The notes below the pieces were generated by a model. The model did no database searches and was not told the DNA's origin. It worked only from the letters and a program-made list of their open reading frames with translations. Position numbers and translations under genes: made by a program. DNA of 64,000 nucleotides from Acinetobacter qingfengensis (GTDB lineage Bacteria > Pseudomonadota > Gammaproteobacteria > Pseudomonadales > Moraxellaceae): the NCBI RefSeq assembly GCF_008693185.1, contig NZ_VXKN01000009.1:1-64000 (forward strand). The letters run 5' to 3'. Shown here one piece after another: positions 39,053 through 48,595 of this stretch; positions within the stretch are counted from its first letter, which is position 1; every line of letters begins with the position of its first letter.

Positions 39053-39745
39053 ATGCGCCATCAGGCTTTAACTGGTTTTGCACTGCATCAACGCCGTTAT
39101 CGTGAGCGCAGTCACATTTTGCATTTTTTTAGCCTTGAGTTTGGACGGGTGGATGGCGTAATTCGTCAGACACCGCCTTCGCTTTATCACTTTGCAACAT
39201 TACAAGCCAATGGTAAATCAGAACTAAAAAATTTTAGCCAACTTGATGTACAGGGTCAGCCTTTTTATTTACAACAAAAAGCTTTATTTGCTGGATTTTA
39301 TCTCAATGAAATTTTATTGAGATTGTTGCCTTTGGAAGAAGCTATGCCTGCTACCTATGCAGCATATATATTGGCTTTGGAGCATTTGAAAATCTTGGCA
39401 AGTGATGATCCGCATGATTTTCAATTGAAATTAATTTTGCGACAGTTTGAACATACCTTTTTAAATGAATTGGGTTATGCCGTGGATTATTTTCAAGATA
39501 GTTTTGGGCAAGCGATTCAACCAGAAAGTTATTATCAATTTATTCCACAGGATGGTTTTCAGCCGCAGATCACGCCACAGGGTTTTTTAGGGCAGGATTT
39601 AATTCAAATGGGGCAGAGTACCGAAATCAATTCGGCAAATATCACATTACTTGCTAAACTATATCGTATTATTCTAACTGAGCTGTTAGGCAACAAACCA
39701 CTAAAAAGCCGACAACTTTGGGTCAGCCAACAGCAACGAACATAA
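39053..39745 (+). CDS. recO: DNA repair protein RecO
   Basis: RecO helps load RecA at gaps in the RecFOR pathway. 230 residues. The N-terminal OB fold has [33 protein letters not shown], and the helical C-terminal part has [12 protein letters not shown] and [11 protein letters not shown]. No zinc-binding cysteines are seen, as is common in gammaproteobacterial RecO. era-recO-pdxJ is a conserved order. Confidence 0.93.
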   Translation: MRHQALTGFALHQRRYRERSHILHFFSLEFGRVDGVIRQTPPSLYHFATLQANGKSELKNFSQLDVQGQPFYLQQKALFAGFYLNEILLRLLPLEEAMPATYAAYILALEHLKILASDDPHDFQLKLILRQFEHTFLNELGYAVDYFQDSFGQAIQPESYYQFIPQDGFQPQITPQGFLGQDLIQMGQSTEINSANITLLAKLYRIILTELLGNKPLKSRQLWVSQQQRT

Positions 39746-39756
39746 GGCTATTCATC

Positions 39757-40476
39757 ATGTCTGCATTATTAGGTGTAAATATTGATCATGTTGCAACATT
39801 GCGTCAAGCGCGAGGGACCTGTTACCCCGATCCTGTGAATGCTGCATTGATTTGTGAACAGGCAGGTGCTGAAGGCATTACCTTACATTTACGTGAAGAC
39901 CGCCGACATATTCAGGATGCAGATGTTTATCGTATGCGCCCATTACTCAAAACCCAGATGAATTTGGAAATGGCCGTTACTGAAGAAATGGTTAAAATTG
40001 CATTGGAAGTGAAACCACAACACGTCTGTCTGGTTCCTGAACGGCGGCAGGAAGTCACTACTGAAGGTGGGCTGGATGTGCTGACTCATTTTGAAAAAGT
40101 GAAGGCAGCAACACAACAACTCGTCAATGCAGGTATTGACGTATCTTTATTTATTGATCCTGATGCCAGACAAATTGATGCAGCATTAGCTTGTGGTGCG
40201 CCAACCATCGAAATTCACACAGGTGCTTATGCAGATGCTCAAGATGATAGACAGGTCGATGAATTAAAAAGAATTATTGATGCAGTAGAATATGCTCACG
40301 GACGATTAGTCATTAATGCTGGACATGGTTTAAATCTGGATAATGTTACGGCTATTGCTGTTTTGCCGCAAATTCATGAATTAAATATCGGACATTCAAT
40401 TATTGCAGACAGTATATTTGTTGGCTTGGCACAGGCTGTTCAACAAATGAAAGCCGTTATTCATGCAGCAAGATAA
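39757..40476 (+). CDS. pdxJ: Pyridoxine 5'-phosphate synthase
   Basis: PdxJ condenses 1-deoxyxylulose 5-phosphate with 3-amino-2-oxopropyl phosphate to form pyridoxine 5'-phosphate. 239 residues from the ATG at 39757; the 13 upstream codons overlap recO. Conserved segments are [45 protein letters not shown] and NAGHGLN. The enzyme is a TIM barrel, octameric in the family. Confidence 0.97.
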   Translation: MSALLGVNIDHVATLRQARGTCYPDPVNAALICEQAGAEGITLHLREDRRHIQDADVYRMRPLLKTQMNLEMAVTEEMVKIALEVKPQHVCLVPERRQEVTTEGGLDVLTHFEKVKAATQQLVNAGIDVSLFIDPDARQIDAALACGAPTIEIHTGAYADAQDDRQVDELKRIIDAVEYAHGRLVINAGHGLNLDNVTAIAVLPQIHELNIGHSIIADSIFVGLAQAVQQMKAVIHAAR

Positions 40477-40488
40477 GGTTGTTTAATA

Positions 40489-41130
40489 ATGCGTGATGAT
40501 TTAAACCAGTTAATGCAACCTGTATATGATTTTTTAGGATGCCAGACACCGCAGGCGTGGCTTAATGCTGCACAGGAAAACTTAGAGTTGTTAATGCAGG
40601 ATCATGCCAATTGCGAAAAAAAAGCAGCAGGTACAGCCATGAATCTGATGTTTAGATACAGTTTTTTCACCGATTTACAGGTGAAACTGGCACAATTGGT
40701 GCGGGAAGAGATGCTGCACTATGAACAGGTATTGGAATTTATGGCAAAACGCGGACAGCAATGGAAAGCTGTGAGTGCAGGGCGTTATGCAAGTGAATTG
40801 CGTAAAGAAATTCGGACTTATGAACCTGAAGCACTGGTGGATGTGCTGATTATTGGTGCATTTGTAGAAGCTCGTTCCTGCGAACGTTTTGCAGCATTGT
40901 CACCAATTGTTGATGAAGAACTTGGAAAATACTATCGATATCTACTTAAGTCTGAATCTCGGCATTTTGAGGATTATTTGGCTTTGGCCAAAGATGTGGC
41001 TACTACAGCAAAAATGAAGAACCCTGAGGAAGAGATTGAAAATCGGATTGAACATATTCAGGAAGTTGAAAAAAATCTGATTTTGATGCCTGATTCAGTA
41101 TTTCGTTTCCATAGTGGTACACCGGTTTAA
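40489..41130 (+). CDS. miaE: tRNA 2-methylthio-N6-isopentenyladenosine hydroxylase MiaE
   Basis: Non-haem diiron enzyme that hydroxylates ms2i6A37 in tRNA. 213 residues. Ferritin-like iron ligands are in REEMLHYEQVLEF (E-x-x-H, about 75), FVEARSCERFAAL (about 125) and ESRHFEDYLAL (about 160). It ends the lepA-to-miaE run; a terminator follows at 41178. Confidence 0.94.
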   Translation: MRDDLNQLMQPVYDFLGCQTPQAWLNAAQENLELLMQDHANCEKKAAGTAMNLMFRYSFFTDLQVKLAQLVREEMLHYEQVLEFMAKRGQQWKAVSAGRYASELRKEIRTYEPEALVDVLIIGAFVEARSCERFAALSPIVDEELGKYYRYLLKSESRHFEDYLALAKDVATTAKMKNPEEEIENRIEHIQEVEKNLILMPDSVFRFHSGTPV

Positions 41131-41177
41131 AGAAATAGAAAAATTAATATTCGCTTGACGATCAAAAGAAAAGTACG

Positions 41178-41207
41178 AAAAAACACCATGTCTATCAGTG
41201 TTTTTTT
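41178..41207 (+). terminator. Terminator after miaE
   Basis: AAAAAACAC pairs with GTGTTTTTT over an 11-base loop, ending in a run of seven T. Confidence 0.8.
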
Positions 41208-41259
41208 ATTTTGGTCACAATAAGCTGCTCCAAAATGAATCACGCTAGTCTTTTTATCA

Positions 41260-41265
41260 TATAAT
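41260..41265 (+). promoter_or_regulatory. Possible -10 box for the AgcS symporter gene
   Basis: TATAAT at 41260-41265, followed by CGCGCC. No good -35 hexamer is seen 16-18 bases upstream. Confidence 0.4.
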
Positions 41266-41301
41266 TCGCGCCTTAAAATTTAACATAAGGTTGATGTGTT
41301 A

Positions 41302-42768
41302 ATGACAATTCAAGAGCAAATGTTGCAATGGGTGAATTTTTTTAATAACCCATTATGGAGCTTTTTGGTCTATTTCCTATTGGCCGTAGGTTTATTTTTT
41401 ACTTTGATGACAGGCTTTATTCAGGTTCGATGGTTTTTTCATTCTATCGCCATCATGAAAGGAAGTCGTAAAAAAGGAAATGATGAACATGGCATTACTC
41501 CATTTCAGGCATTTGTGACAGGATTGGCAAGTCGGGTTGGTGTGGGAAATATTGGTGGTGTGGCGATTGCTATTGCCATTGGTGGTCCAGGTGCCGTGTT
41601 CTGGATGTGGGTAACGGCAATTTTAGGCATGAGTTCTGCCTTTGCAGAATCAACACTTGCTCAATTATTTAAAATTCGTGATCCAAAAAGTAAACAGTTT
41701 CGTGGTGGGCCTGCGTACTATATTACCAATGGCCTAAAAAATAAGACCTTTGGTGTGGTATTCGCTTTGGCAATGATTCTGGCTTACGGTTTTGTATTTA
41801 ATTCTGTACAGGCCAATGCAATGATCAAGGCATCTTCACATGCCTGGGGATGGGATAAAGCTAATTTGATTATTCCATTAGGCCATCTCAATTTTGTAGT
41901 TTCTTGGGTTGGTCTAGTATTAGTGTTGATCACTGCCATTGCAATTTTTGGTGGAATTAAACGAATTGCAAAATTTGCCGAAATGTTTGTACCTTTAAAA
42001 GCGGGAATTTATCTTGGATTGGCATTGTTTATTGCCTTAATTAATTATGAAAAAGTTCCACATATTTTTTATTTGATCTTTACTGAAGCTTTTAAGGTTG
42101 ATGCAGCAGCAGGCGGCTTAATTGGTGGTTTAATTTCTATTGCTATGATGCAGGGTATTAAGCGAGGACTATTTTCTAATGAAGCAGGTATGGGATCTGC
42201 ACCGAACGCCGCTGCTGCATCTGATGTGCCGCATCCAGTTAATCAGGGTTTGGTACAAATGCTTGGCGTATTTGTAGATACCTTTATCGTCTGTACTTCA
42301 ACGGCCATGATTATTCTTATTTCAGGTGCTTATACCCAGTCTGGTTTTGAAGGTGTAGAGTTGACTCAGCATGCACTTGAAACTCAATTAGGAAATTGGG
42401 GCGGTGATGTATTGGCAATTTTATTATTCTTGTTTTGTTATTCTGCCATTTTGGGTAACTATGCTTATGCGGAAGGTAATATGCAGTTTTTACACAGTAG
42501 TAAGATCTCTATGTTTATTTTCCGTTTATGTGTATTAGCAATGGTTTATTTTGGTGCCGTTACTAGCGTTCAATTGGTATGGAATATGGCTGATTTGTCT
42601 ATGGGAATTATGGCAACCATCAACCTTGTGGCGATTGTATTATTATCCCCTTATGTTTTTAAACTTATCAAAGATTATTCCAGACAGAAAAAAGCAGGTA
42701 AAGAGCCAGAATTTAAATTGTCTGAGCATCCGGATTTACAGAAGAAAATACAGTCTGATATTTGGTAA
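41302..42768 (+). CDS. Alanine/glycine:cation symporter, AgcS family
   Basis: About 488 residues with ten or more helices. It imports alanine or glycine with Na+ (or H+). Family motifs are FQAFVTGLASRVGVGNIGGVAIAIA (about 75-100, the Na+/substrate site), GGPAYYI and GLFSNEAGMGSAPNAAAAS (about 295). The start may be ATG 41302 or GTG 41296; AAGG at 41287-41290 is five bases before the GTG and eleven before the ATG. Transcribed alone between two terminators. Confidence 0.93.
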   Translation: MTIQEQMLQWVNFFNNPLWSFLVYFLLAVGLFFTLMTGFIQVRWFFHSIAIMKGSRKKGNDEHGITPFQAFVTGLASRVGVGNIGGVAIAIAIGGPGAVFWMWVTAILGMSSAFAESTLAQLFKIRDPKSKQFRGGPAYYITNGLKNKTFGVVFALAMILAYGFVFNSVQANAMIKASSHAWGWDKANLIIPLGHLNFVVSWVGLVLVLITAIAIFGGIKRIAKFAEMFVPLKAGIYLGLALFIALINYEKVPHIFYLIFTEAFKVDAAAGGLIGGLISIAMMQGIKRGLFSNEAGMGSAPNAAAASDVPHPVNQGLVQMLGVFVDTFIVCTSTAMIILISGAYTQSGFEGVELTQHALETQLGNWGGDVLAILLFLFCYSAILGNYAYAEGNMQFLHSSKISMFIFRLCVLAMVYFGAVTSVQLVWNMADLSMGIMATINLVAIVLLSPYVFKLIKDYSRQKKAGKEPEFKLSEHPDLQKKIQSDIW

Positions 42769-42787
42769 TGACATAGTTTAATTTATC

Positions 42788-42816
42788 AAAAGATCGCTAA
42801 GGCGATCTTTTTTATT
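42788..42816 (+). terminator. Terminator after the AgcS symporter
   Basis: AAAAGATCGC (42788-42797) pairs with GCGATCTTTT (42802-42811), four-base loop, then a T run. Confidence 0.9.
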
Positions 42817-42912
42817 TTTTCGAAAATTTTTTTTATACTTATACCTCAGCATACATCATTAGATTTTGCCATGTTATATTTGATACAAATTAAAAATAGC
42901 AGGAAGATGACA

Positions 42913-43962
42913 ATGAAAAGTATCACTATCACTGTGGCTGTTCTGGCTGGAACTTTATTATCTGTGCAGATATATGCAGAAGGTTTATATTTTCAGCATA
43001 AAGATTGGGAGCTGGCTTGTGACAACACTGGCACATGTCGTGCCGCAGGCTATCAAACTGAAGATAATATGGATTCGCTGGCAAGCATTTTATTTACCAG
43101 AAAGGCGGGTGCATCTACACCAGTTACAGCTCAGGCTGCATTAATGATGTTTAAAGATGATGATGTCTACGAGATTAAAGGAAAAATCAAATTATTTATT
43201 AATGGAAAAGATTACGGCGTAATAAATTATTCTTCAAGCCAATCTAGTTATATTCTTAGTCAAACACAAACTCAGGCAATATTAAGGCATGCTGAAGGTT
43301 CACAAAATATAGAATTTCGTCATGCCTCAGGGATCAATACAGTATCGGATCAGGGATTAACCGCTATACTATTGAAAATGGACGAGTATCAACATCGTTT
43401 AGATACATCAGGTGCCTTGATTCGTAAAGGTAATGTTTCTGAAAAAAATGTATTGACAGCAAAACCATTAACTGTGATTTATGCAAAAAAATTACCAGAT
43501 CAGGACAATCAAAGCTTTGAGCCTCACAGTCAAATTTATCAGAAATTAAAAATCAAATTATTGGCAGCTATATCAGATAAACAAGATTGTCCAGTACTGC
43601 TCGATGCAGATCGCTCTTTTGCAAGTGATAAAAAAATATATGTGTATGATTTGACGCCGAAAAAGGCATTAATTGAAAGTGTTTGCTGGACTGGTGCATA
43701 TAATACAGGTTTTGGTTATTGGATAATCAATAAAGACTGGACAGGAGCAGCACAATTGGTTACTACAGATGCCAGTGGGTTGACAGATATAAGCGTGACA
43801 TCTGCGCAAAAAGGTCGTGGTATTGGCGATTGCTGGAGTCAGGATGAATGGGTATGGAATGGTAAAAGTTTTATCCATGGCAGTAGTGCAACAACAGGTA
43901 TGTGCCGAGGTTTTCCAGGAGGTGCATGGAAACTTAACACCATTTCAAGCGATATCAAATAG
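42913..43962 (+). CDS. DUF1176 secreted protein
   Basis: 349 residues from the ATG at 42913, which has AGGA eight bases upstream; the longer frame is unlikely. A signal peptide (about 1-22, cleavage after IYA) leads into KDWELACDNTGTCRAAGY, the DUF1176 hallmark with paired cysteines. More cysteines occur in pairs (CPVLLD, SVCW, DCW, MCR), suggesting disulfides in the periplasm. Function unknown. Confidence 0.88.
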   Translation: MKSITITVAVLAGTLLSVQIYAEGLYFQHKDWELACDNTGTCRAAGYQTEDNMDSLASILFTRKAGASTPVTAQAALMMFKDDDVYEIKGKIKLFINGKDYGVINYSSSQSSYILSQTQTQAILRHAEGSQNIEFRHASGINTVSDQGLTAILLKMDEYQHRLDTSGALIRKGNVSEKNVLTAKPLTVIYAKKLPDQDNQSFEPHSQIYQKLKIKLLAAISDKQDCPVLLDADRSFASDKKIYVYDLTPKKALIESVCWTGAYNTGFGYWIINKDWTGAAQLVTTDASGLTDISVTSAQKGRGIGDCWSQDEWVWNGKSFIHGSSATTGMCRGFPGGAWKLNTISSDIK

Positions 43963-44093
43963 TCACTAAATTTACAAGTTTGTTTACAAATTAAACAAAT
44001 TTTACTCAGTGTCATAAAATACTATGAATGACATCGTAAGATTCTAAATGTAGTGCTAAAAATTGATGTTAAACAGCCTAAAAGGAATACATG

Positions 44094-44429
44094 ATGTCTG
44101 CAAGTTATGAAGTGACTCAGGCCAGCGATGGTCAATATAAATTTGTATTAAAAGCTGGAAATGGTGAAGTTATTTTATCCAGTGAATTGTATAAGGCCAA
44201 GGCTTCGGCGATGAATGGTATCGCTTCTGTACAAAATAATAGCAGCGATGACCATCGTTATGAGCGTTTGATTGCAAAAAATGGCAAACCTTATTTTAAC
44301 CTAAAAGCAGCTAATCATCAGATTATCGGGACAAGTCAATTATATTCCAGTGAATCGGCTCGCGACAAAGGCGTTGAATCGGTAAAAAATAATGGTAAAA
44401 CTGAAACTATTAAGGATTTAACGCTCTAA
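44094..44429 (+). CDS. YegP family protein (two DUF1508 repeats)
   Basis: 111 residues from the ATG at 44094, with AGGA seven bases before it (another ATG is one codon upstream). Two similar halves: SDGQYKFVLKAGNGEVILSSELYKAK and KNGKPYFNLKAANHQIIGTSQLYSSE, each ending in a GIxSVxxN-type helix. This is the UPF0339/YegP tandem repeat. It forms a small alpha/beta fold of unknown role. Confidence 0.9.
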   Translation: MSASYEVTQASDGQYKFVLKAGNGEVILSSELYKAKASAMNGIASVQNNSSDDHRYERLIAKNGKPYFNLKAANHQIIGTSQLYSSESARDKGVESVKNNGKTETIKDLTL

Positions 44430-44542
44430 GTTTTATATCGCATAATATAAGTTCCAAACCAAATTCAGAATAAAACAGCAATATTTTCTGAATGATATAT
44501 TGTGTTTTATTGACGAAATATTTAGTTATGACAAAGTTGATA

Positions 44543-44573
44543 ATTACTCAGGGTCACCTAGACCCTGAGTAAT
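44543..44573. other. Perfect 13-bp inverted repeat
   Basis: ATTACTCAGGGTC (44543-44555) and GACCCTGAGTAAT (44561-44573) pair perfectly over the loop ACCTA. It lies between yegP and yjdM and has no T run on either side. It may be a Rho-independent end without a tract, an RNA-stabilising hairpin, or a protein site. Confidence 0.6.
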
Positions 44574-44695
44574 CTGTATTATATGGAAAATAATAATTTT
44601 TTTCAGATTCTATCCATGTTATCTGCTTGATTGTGTAGACATGAAAACTTAAACTTGGCTTTTAATTTTTTAATTTTTAATTTGAGTTTTTTAAA

Positions 44696-45046
44696 ATGTC
44701 TGAACAATTACCTGCATGTCCAAAATGCCAATCAGAATATACTTATCAGGATGCAGAAATGTTTATTTGCCCTGAGTGTGCACATGAGTGGGCAGAAGGC
44801 GAGAATCAATTGGAAGATGAACAAGTAAATATTCAGGATGCACATGGCAATATACTGAATGATGGTGATAGTGTAACGGTGATTAAAGATCTAAAAATTA
44901 AAGGATCATCACAGGTGGTAAAAGTGGGTACAAAAGTAAAAACTATCCGTCTATTGGCTGATGCAAGTGATGGTCATAATATTGATTGTAAAATTGATGG
45001 TATTGGCGCCATAAAACTTAAATCTGAATACGTTAAAAAGGCCTAA
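44696..45046 (+). CDS. yjdM: YjdM/PhnA family zinc-ribbon protein
   Basis: 116 residues. An N-terminal zinc ribbon [21 protein letters not shown] is split as CPKC and CPEC (about 8-11 and 26-29). The C-terminal small barrel has [25 protein letters not shown] and ends in [10 protein letters not shown], typical of YjdM (formerly PhnA). Despite the old name it is not phosphonoacetate hydrolase. ispA follows after nine bases. Confidence 0.92.
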   Translation: MSEQLPACPKCQSEYTYQDAEMFICPECAHEWAEGENQLEDEQVNIQDAHGNILNDGDSVTVIKDLKIKGSSQVVKVGTKVKTIRLLADASDGHNIDCKIDGIGAIKLKSEYVKKA

Positions 45047-45055
45047 GAAATATTT

Positions 45056-45952
45056 ATGTCTGCTGCTCCTCAGGTGCTGATTGATGCACAACAACAAATT
45101 CAAAATGATTTACAAGACACTTTAAATCATTTTGATCTTCCTTCTCCATTAAAAGAAGCAGTTTACCATGCCGTTATGCTTGGGGGAAAACGTATTCGTC
45201 CGGCACTATGTTATGGCGCAGCACAATTAAAATATTCTGTTATTCCCGCTGCCGCCAGACGTGCAGCAGTTGCTGTAGAACTAATCCATTGTTACTCCCT
45301 TACCCATGACGATTTGCCATGTATGGATGATGATGAATTACGCCGTGGACAGCCTACCTGTCATGTGCAATATGGGCAGGCTACGGCCTTGCTCGCCGGA
45401 GATATTTTGCAATCTATGGCATTTGAAGTATTAGGAAGCCGCTTATTTGCACATGGTGATGTTGCTGACCAAGCAATTACATTAAGACAAATGCAAATTT
45501 TAGCCACCGCCAGTTCTAAAATGGTGTGTGGTCAGGTGTTAGATCTTCAAGCAGAAGGCCGACAAATTAATCAGCAAGCATTAGAAAATGTTCACCGTAA
45601 TAAAACTGGCGCATTAATTCAGGCAGCAATTATGCTTGGCGCAGTTACAGCTTATCCTGTCGGTGATCTGATTTTTACGCAGTTACGTCAATATGGACAG
45701 GCATTAGGTCTGGCCTTTCAAGTCCAGGACGATATTCTTGATATCACGTCAGAAACAGCAGTATTAGGCAAAACTGCAGGTAAAGATCAACAGGTGCAAA
45801 AATCAACTTATCCAGCATTAATGGGACTGCAATCGGCGCAGGATTATGCAACGCAATTACATCAGCAGGCTGAATCTGCTTTGGCGAGTATGCCAGCCAA
45901 TACTCAAACTTTGGCACAGGTTACCGACTTTTTGTTACATCGCCAGAATTAA
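45056..45952 (+). CDS. ispA: Farnesyl diphosphate synthase
   Basis: Joins IPP units to DMAPP/GPP to give farnesyl diphosphate for undecaprenyl and quinone synthesis. 298 residues. The first Asp-rich motif is DDLPCMDDD (about 90-98), the second DDILD (about 225), with GGKRIRPAL (about 43) for IPP binding. UppP, which recycles undecaprenyl phosphate, is encoded 3 kb downstream. Confidence 0.94.
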   Translation: MSAAPQVLIDAQQQIQNDLQDTLNHFDLPSPLKEAVYHAVMLGGKRIRPALCYGAAQLKYSVIPAAARRAAVAVELIHCYSLTHDDLPCMDDDELRRGQPTCHVQYGQATALLAGDILQSMAFEVLGSRLFAHGDVADQAITLRQMQILATASSKMVCGQVLDLQAEGRQINQQALENVHRNKTGALIQAAIMLGAVTAYPVGDLIFTQLRQYGQALGLAFQVQDDILDITSETAVLGKTAGKDQQVQKSTYPALMGLQSAQDYATQLHQQAESALASMPANTQTLAQVTDFLLHRQN

Positions 45953-45959
45953 AAGCAAT

Positions 45960-46508
45960 TTAACCGGTTTGATCAATCCGTGTACCAATTGTTTCCAGAT
46001 GTAGTGGAAAGTCATTGGTTTTGCGATCTTTAAAATAATGTTCTAACGTTTTTTTCACGCTAGGAAATGCCAAATCTTCCCATGGAACATCTTGTTCCGT
46101 AAATAAGTGACATTCAATGGTTTCTTCACCAGCACCAAATTGACCATCAATCAAGTCAGCCTTAAATAACACGTAAATTTGCCCAATACGTGGAATGTTA
46201 TACATGCAGTACAGTTGCCCAATGGCAATTTCTGCTTCGGCTTCTTCCCAGGTTTCTCTTGCAGCTCCTTCCTGCATGGTTTCAAATAACTCCATGTATC
46301 CTGCTGGCAGTGTCCATAGTCCATAGCGAGGTTCTATGGCACGACGACACAATAAAACCTTATCCTCCCAAATGACCAATGCGCCACAAATCACTTTGGG
46401 ATTGACGTAATGAATCGTATTACACACTGTACATACTTCACGAGGAAGACTGTCGCCTAAAGGAATTTTGGTTTCGGTAGGATGACCACAATTGCTGCAA
46501 AAAGACAT
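45960..46508 (-). CDS. NUDIX hydrolase with N-terminal zinc ribbon
   Basis: 182 residues. The zinc ribbon (CSNCG, CTVCN; about 4-31) is of the kind found in NudC-like enzymes. The Nudix box is GYMELFE...REtWEEaEA: the G, E, RE and EE residues that bind metal are present, but the usual Gly near the end is Glu. It hydrolyses a nucleoside diphosphate-linked compound, not identified. Convergent with ispA (7 bases) and divergent from the NudL-type gene. Confidence 0.85.
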   Translation of the reverse strand: MSFCSNCGHPTETKIPLGDSLPREVCTVCNTIHYVNPKVICGALVIWEDKVLLCRRAIEPRYGLWTLPAGYMELFETMQEGAARETWEEAEAEIAIGQLYCMYNIPRIGQIYVLFKADLIDGQFGAGEETIECHLFTEQDVPWEDLAFPSVKKTLEHYFKDRKTNDFPLHLETIGTRIDQTG

Positions 46509-46625
46509 GAGATAAGATGAATTCGCTTGATCAAATTATAAGAGAGCATAGCGCAAAAAACTTTTCACTGCATCAGTAACTATGCTATAGAGTATATGTA
46601 GATGAAAAAATATGCAGAGGTAACA

Positions 46626-47228
46626 ATGTCACTATTGTTGCAACCAGTACACATGCTTGGTGCATTACAGCAAAATTTATCTTTTCATCAGCAATGGCAG
46701 TTTGCTGATGCTGCTGTATTACTGGCAATTACTCAGGAAGAAAATCCACAAATTTTATTGACCAGACGTACTGCCCAAATGAGATTACATGCAGGAGAAG
46801 TTTCCTTACCGGGTGGAAAGCGTGAAATGAGTGATGAAAATAATATCGCGGTGGCTTTGCGTGAAGCACAGGAAGAAACTGCTTTAAATCCTAATGATGT
46901 GCAATTGTTGGGTGAATTACCGACACAAAAATCTCGTTCCGGAATACGGGTAAAACCGATCGTTGGCATTATTCCACCACGACTGGCATTAGTGCCACAA
47001 CCCAGTGAAATTGATCGCATTTTTTTTATGCCTTTACAACAATTTATGCTTGCAGCTCCTGAGGCTTATCTCGTCAAGCATCAACAACAGGAATTTTATT
47101 TTCCCAGTATACATTTTGACAATGAAATTGTATGGGGATTAACGGCGCGTATTTTGGTATCTTTACTGGATCAAGGCTTGTGTTATCAAAAAGAATGGCC
47201 TTTTTTACTGAATACGCCTGAAACTTAA
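46626..47228 (+). CDS. CoA pyrophosphatase-like NUDIX hydrolase (NudL/YeaB type)
   Basis: 200 residues from the ATG at 46626, which has AGAGG five bases upstream; an ATG 24 bases earlier lacks a site. It carries the CoA-pyrophosphatase signature ILLTRRTAQMRLHAGEVSLPGGK directly before the Nudix helix (REAQEETAL). Such enzymes cut CoA and its derivatives into 3',5'-ADP and 4'-phosphopantetheine. Shares a divergent region with the zinc-ribbon NUDIX gene. Confidence 0.88.
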   Translation: MSLLLQPVHMLGALQQNLSFHQQWQFADAAVLLAITQEENPQILLTRRTAQMRLHAGEVSLPGGKREMSDENNIAVALREAQEETALNPNDVQLLGELPTQKSRSGIRVKPIVGIIPPRLALVPQPSEIDRIFFMPLQQFMLAAPEAYLVKHQQQEFYFPSIHFDNEIVWGLTARILVSLLDQGLCYQKEWPFLLNTPET

Positions 47229-47303
47229 ACCATACAGATAAGATTGAATGGCACGACATCAGTTAAAGTTATCGTGGGACATCATAAAAGTAAGGAGAAG
47301 AAC

Positions 47304-47840
47304 ATGTTATATCAATTAGGAAATTTTAAACCCAAAGCAAAGCATTGGCCATGGGAAGGTTGGGTTGCAGAAACTGCAACAGTTATTGGACATGTTGAAT
47401 TGGGACAGGAAATCAGTGTCTGGTTTGGTGCTGTGATTCGTGCAGATAATGCTAAAATTAGTCTGGGTAACTATACGAATGTACAAGAAAATGCTGTATT
47501 ACATACCGATGCAGGGATAGAAATGCAAATCGGTGATTATGTGACCATTGGTCATCAGGCAACATTGCATGGTTGCACGATTGGAAATAATACCCTGATT
47601 GGAATTAATGCAGTGATATTGAATCATGCGGTGATCGGTAAAAACTGTATTATTGGCGCCAATACCTTGATTCCTGAAGGCAAGATCATTCCAGACAATT
47701 CAGTGGTTATGGGAACACCAGGTAAAGTCGTCAAAGCGGTTGATGACGCCACCGTGGAAAAAATTAAACAAAGTGCAGCGCATTATGCAGCACACTACAA
47801 GCAGTTTAAAACTCAGCTAAAAGTTCACTATCTCGGCTAA
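47304..47840 (+). CDS. Gamma-carbonic-anhydrase-like hexapeptide protein (YrdA/CaiE type)
   Basis: 178 residues from the ATG at 47304, preceded by AAGGAG at six bases; the 20 codons upstream start with TTG. A left-handed beta-helix is shown by hexapeptide repeats (VSVWFGAVIRAD, NVQENAVLH, VTIGHQATLHG, TLIGINAVILNH). His residues in VLHTD and TIGHQATLHG are the metal ligands of the gamma-CA family. Trimeric in relatives; activity is unproven for many. Confidence 0.9.
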   Translation: MLYQLGNFKPKAKHWPWEGWVAETATVIGHVELGQEISVWFGAVIRADNAKISLGNYTNVQENAVLHTDAGIEMQIGDYVTIGHQATLHGCTIGNNTLIGINAVILNHAVIGKNCIIGANTLIPEGKIIPDNSVVMGTPGKVVKAVDDATVEKIKQSAAHYAAHYKQFKTQLKVHYLG

Positions 47841-47918
47841 AATTACTGTTAGTTTGGGTAGAGTAAGGTATGATAACGAGCTTGACGTTAACCTCCTGTA
47901 AATAACCTTATTCTGCCC

Positions 47919-48578
47919 ATGTATATCCTTGCTTTAGAAACAGCAAATGAGCAATGTTCTGTTGCCATTACTGACGCTACTAAAACTTTATTGATTGAAC
48001 AGCATCATGAAGCCCGCGCTCAAACACAACAAATCTTGCCAATGATCCAGCGAGCGATGCAGCAGACTGGTTTAAACTGGCAGCAAATCAGTGCGATTGC
48101 TTTTAGCCGAGGGCCGGGAGCGTTTAGTGGTGTCCGAATTAATGCAGCAGTCACGCAAGCGCTGGCATGGGCAAATGATTTACCAGTTATTGCTGTATCA
48201 ACATTGCAGGCATTGGCACAACATGCTTATCGTGAAGCAGGTTTGACACAAGTAAGCGCAGTGATTGATGCACGTATGAATGAAGTCTATCTCGGTAATT
48301 TTACTTATACTGATGGAATCATGCAGGCTGTCACTGATGAGCAGTTACTGGATTATACAAATGCAAGCCAGCATGCCATATATCATGCTGTGGGTACGGG
48401 AGCAAAACTGATTCATCACGATTCAGATACAAAATTATGCTATGCGAATGCGCAAGATATTGCTGAAATTGCGCGAGTTGAATTTTCAAAAGGGGCAGTT
48501 GTCAGTCCAGAGCAGGCGTTACCTGTTTATTTACGTGACAATGCTTGGAAAAAAATCAGCGAACAAGGTAAATCTTAA
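47919..48578 (+). CDS. tsaB: tRNA threonylcarbamoyladenosine protein TsaB
   Basis: Partner of TsaD and TsaE in making t6A37 on tRNAs reading ANN codons. 219 residues of the actin-like ATPase fold: ILALETANEQCSVAI at the start, SAIAFSRGPGAFSGVRI near 60-75, and VIDARMNEVYLG near 125. It lacks the metal-binding histidines of TsaD, as expected. uppP follows after 17 bases. Confidence 0.94.
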   Translation: MYILALETANEQCSVAITDATKTLLIEQHHEARAQTQQILPMIQRAMQQTGLNWQQISAIAFSRGPGAFSGVRINAAVTQALAWANDLPVIAVSTLQALAQHAYREAGLTQVSAVIDARMNEVYLGNFTYTDGIMQAVTDEQLLDYTNASQHAIYHAVGTGAKLIHHDSDTKLCYANAQDIAEIARVEFSKGAVVSPEQALPVYLRDNAWKKISEQGKS

Positions 48579-48595
48579 TTTTTTAGGCAGTTATT

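Noticed and set aside
41131..41301. Glycine riboswitch before the AgcS symporter
   Set aside because: The leader is short after the promoter and lacks the conserved paired cores; only a terminator and -10 box are seen.
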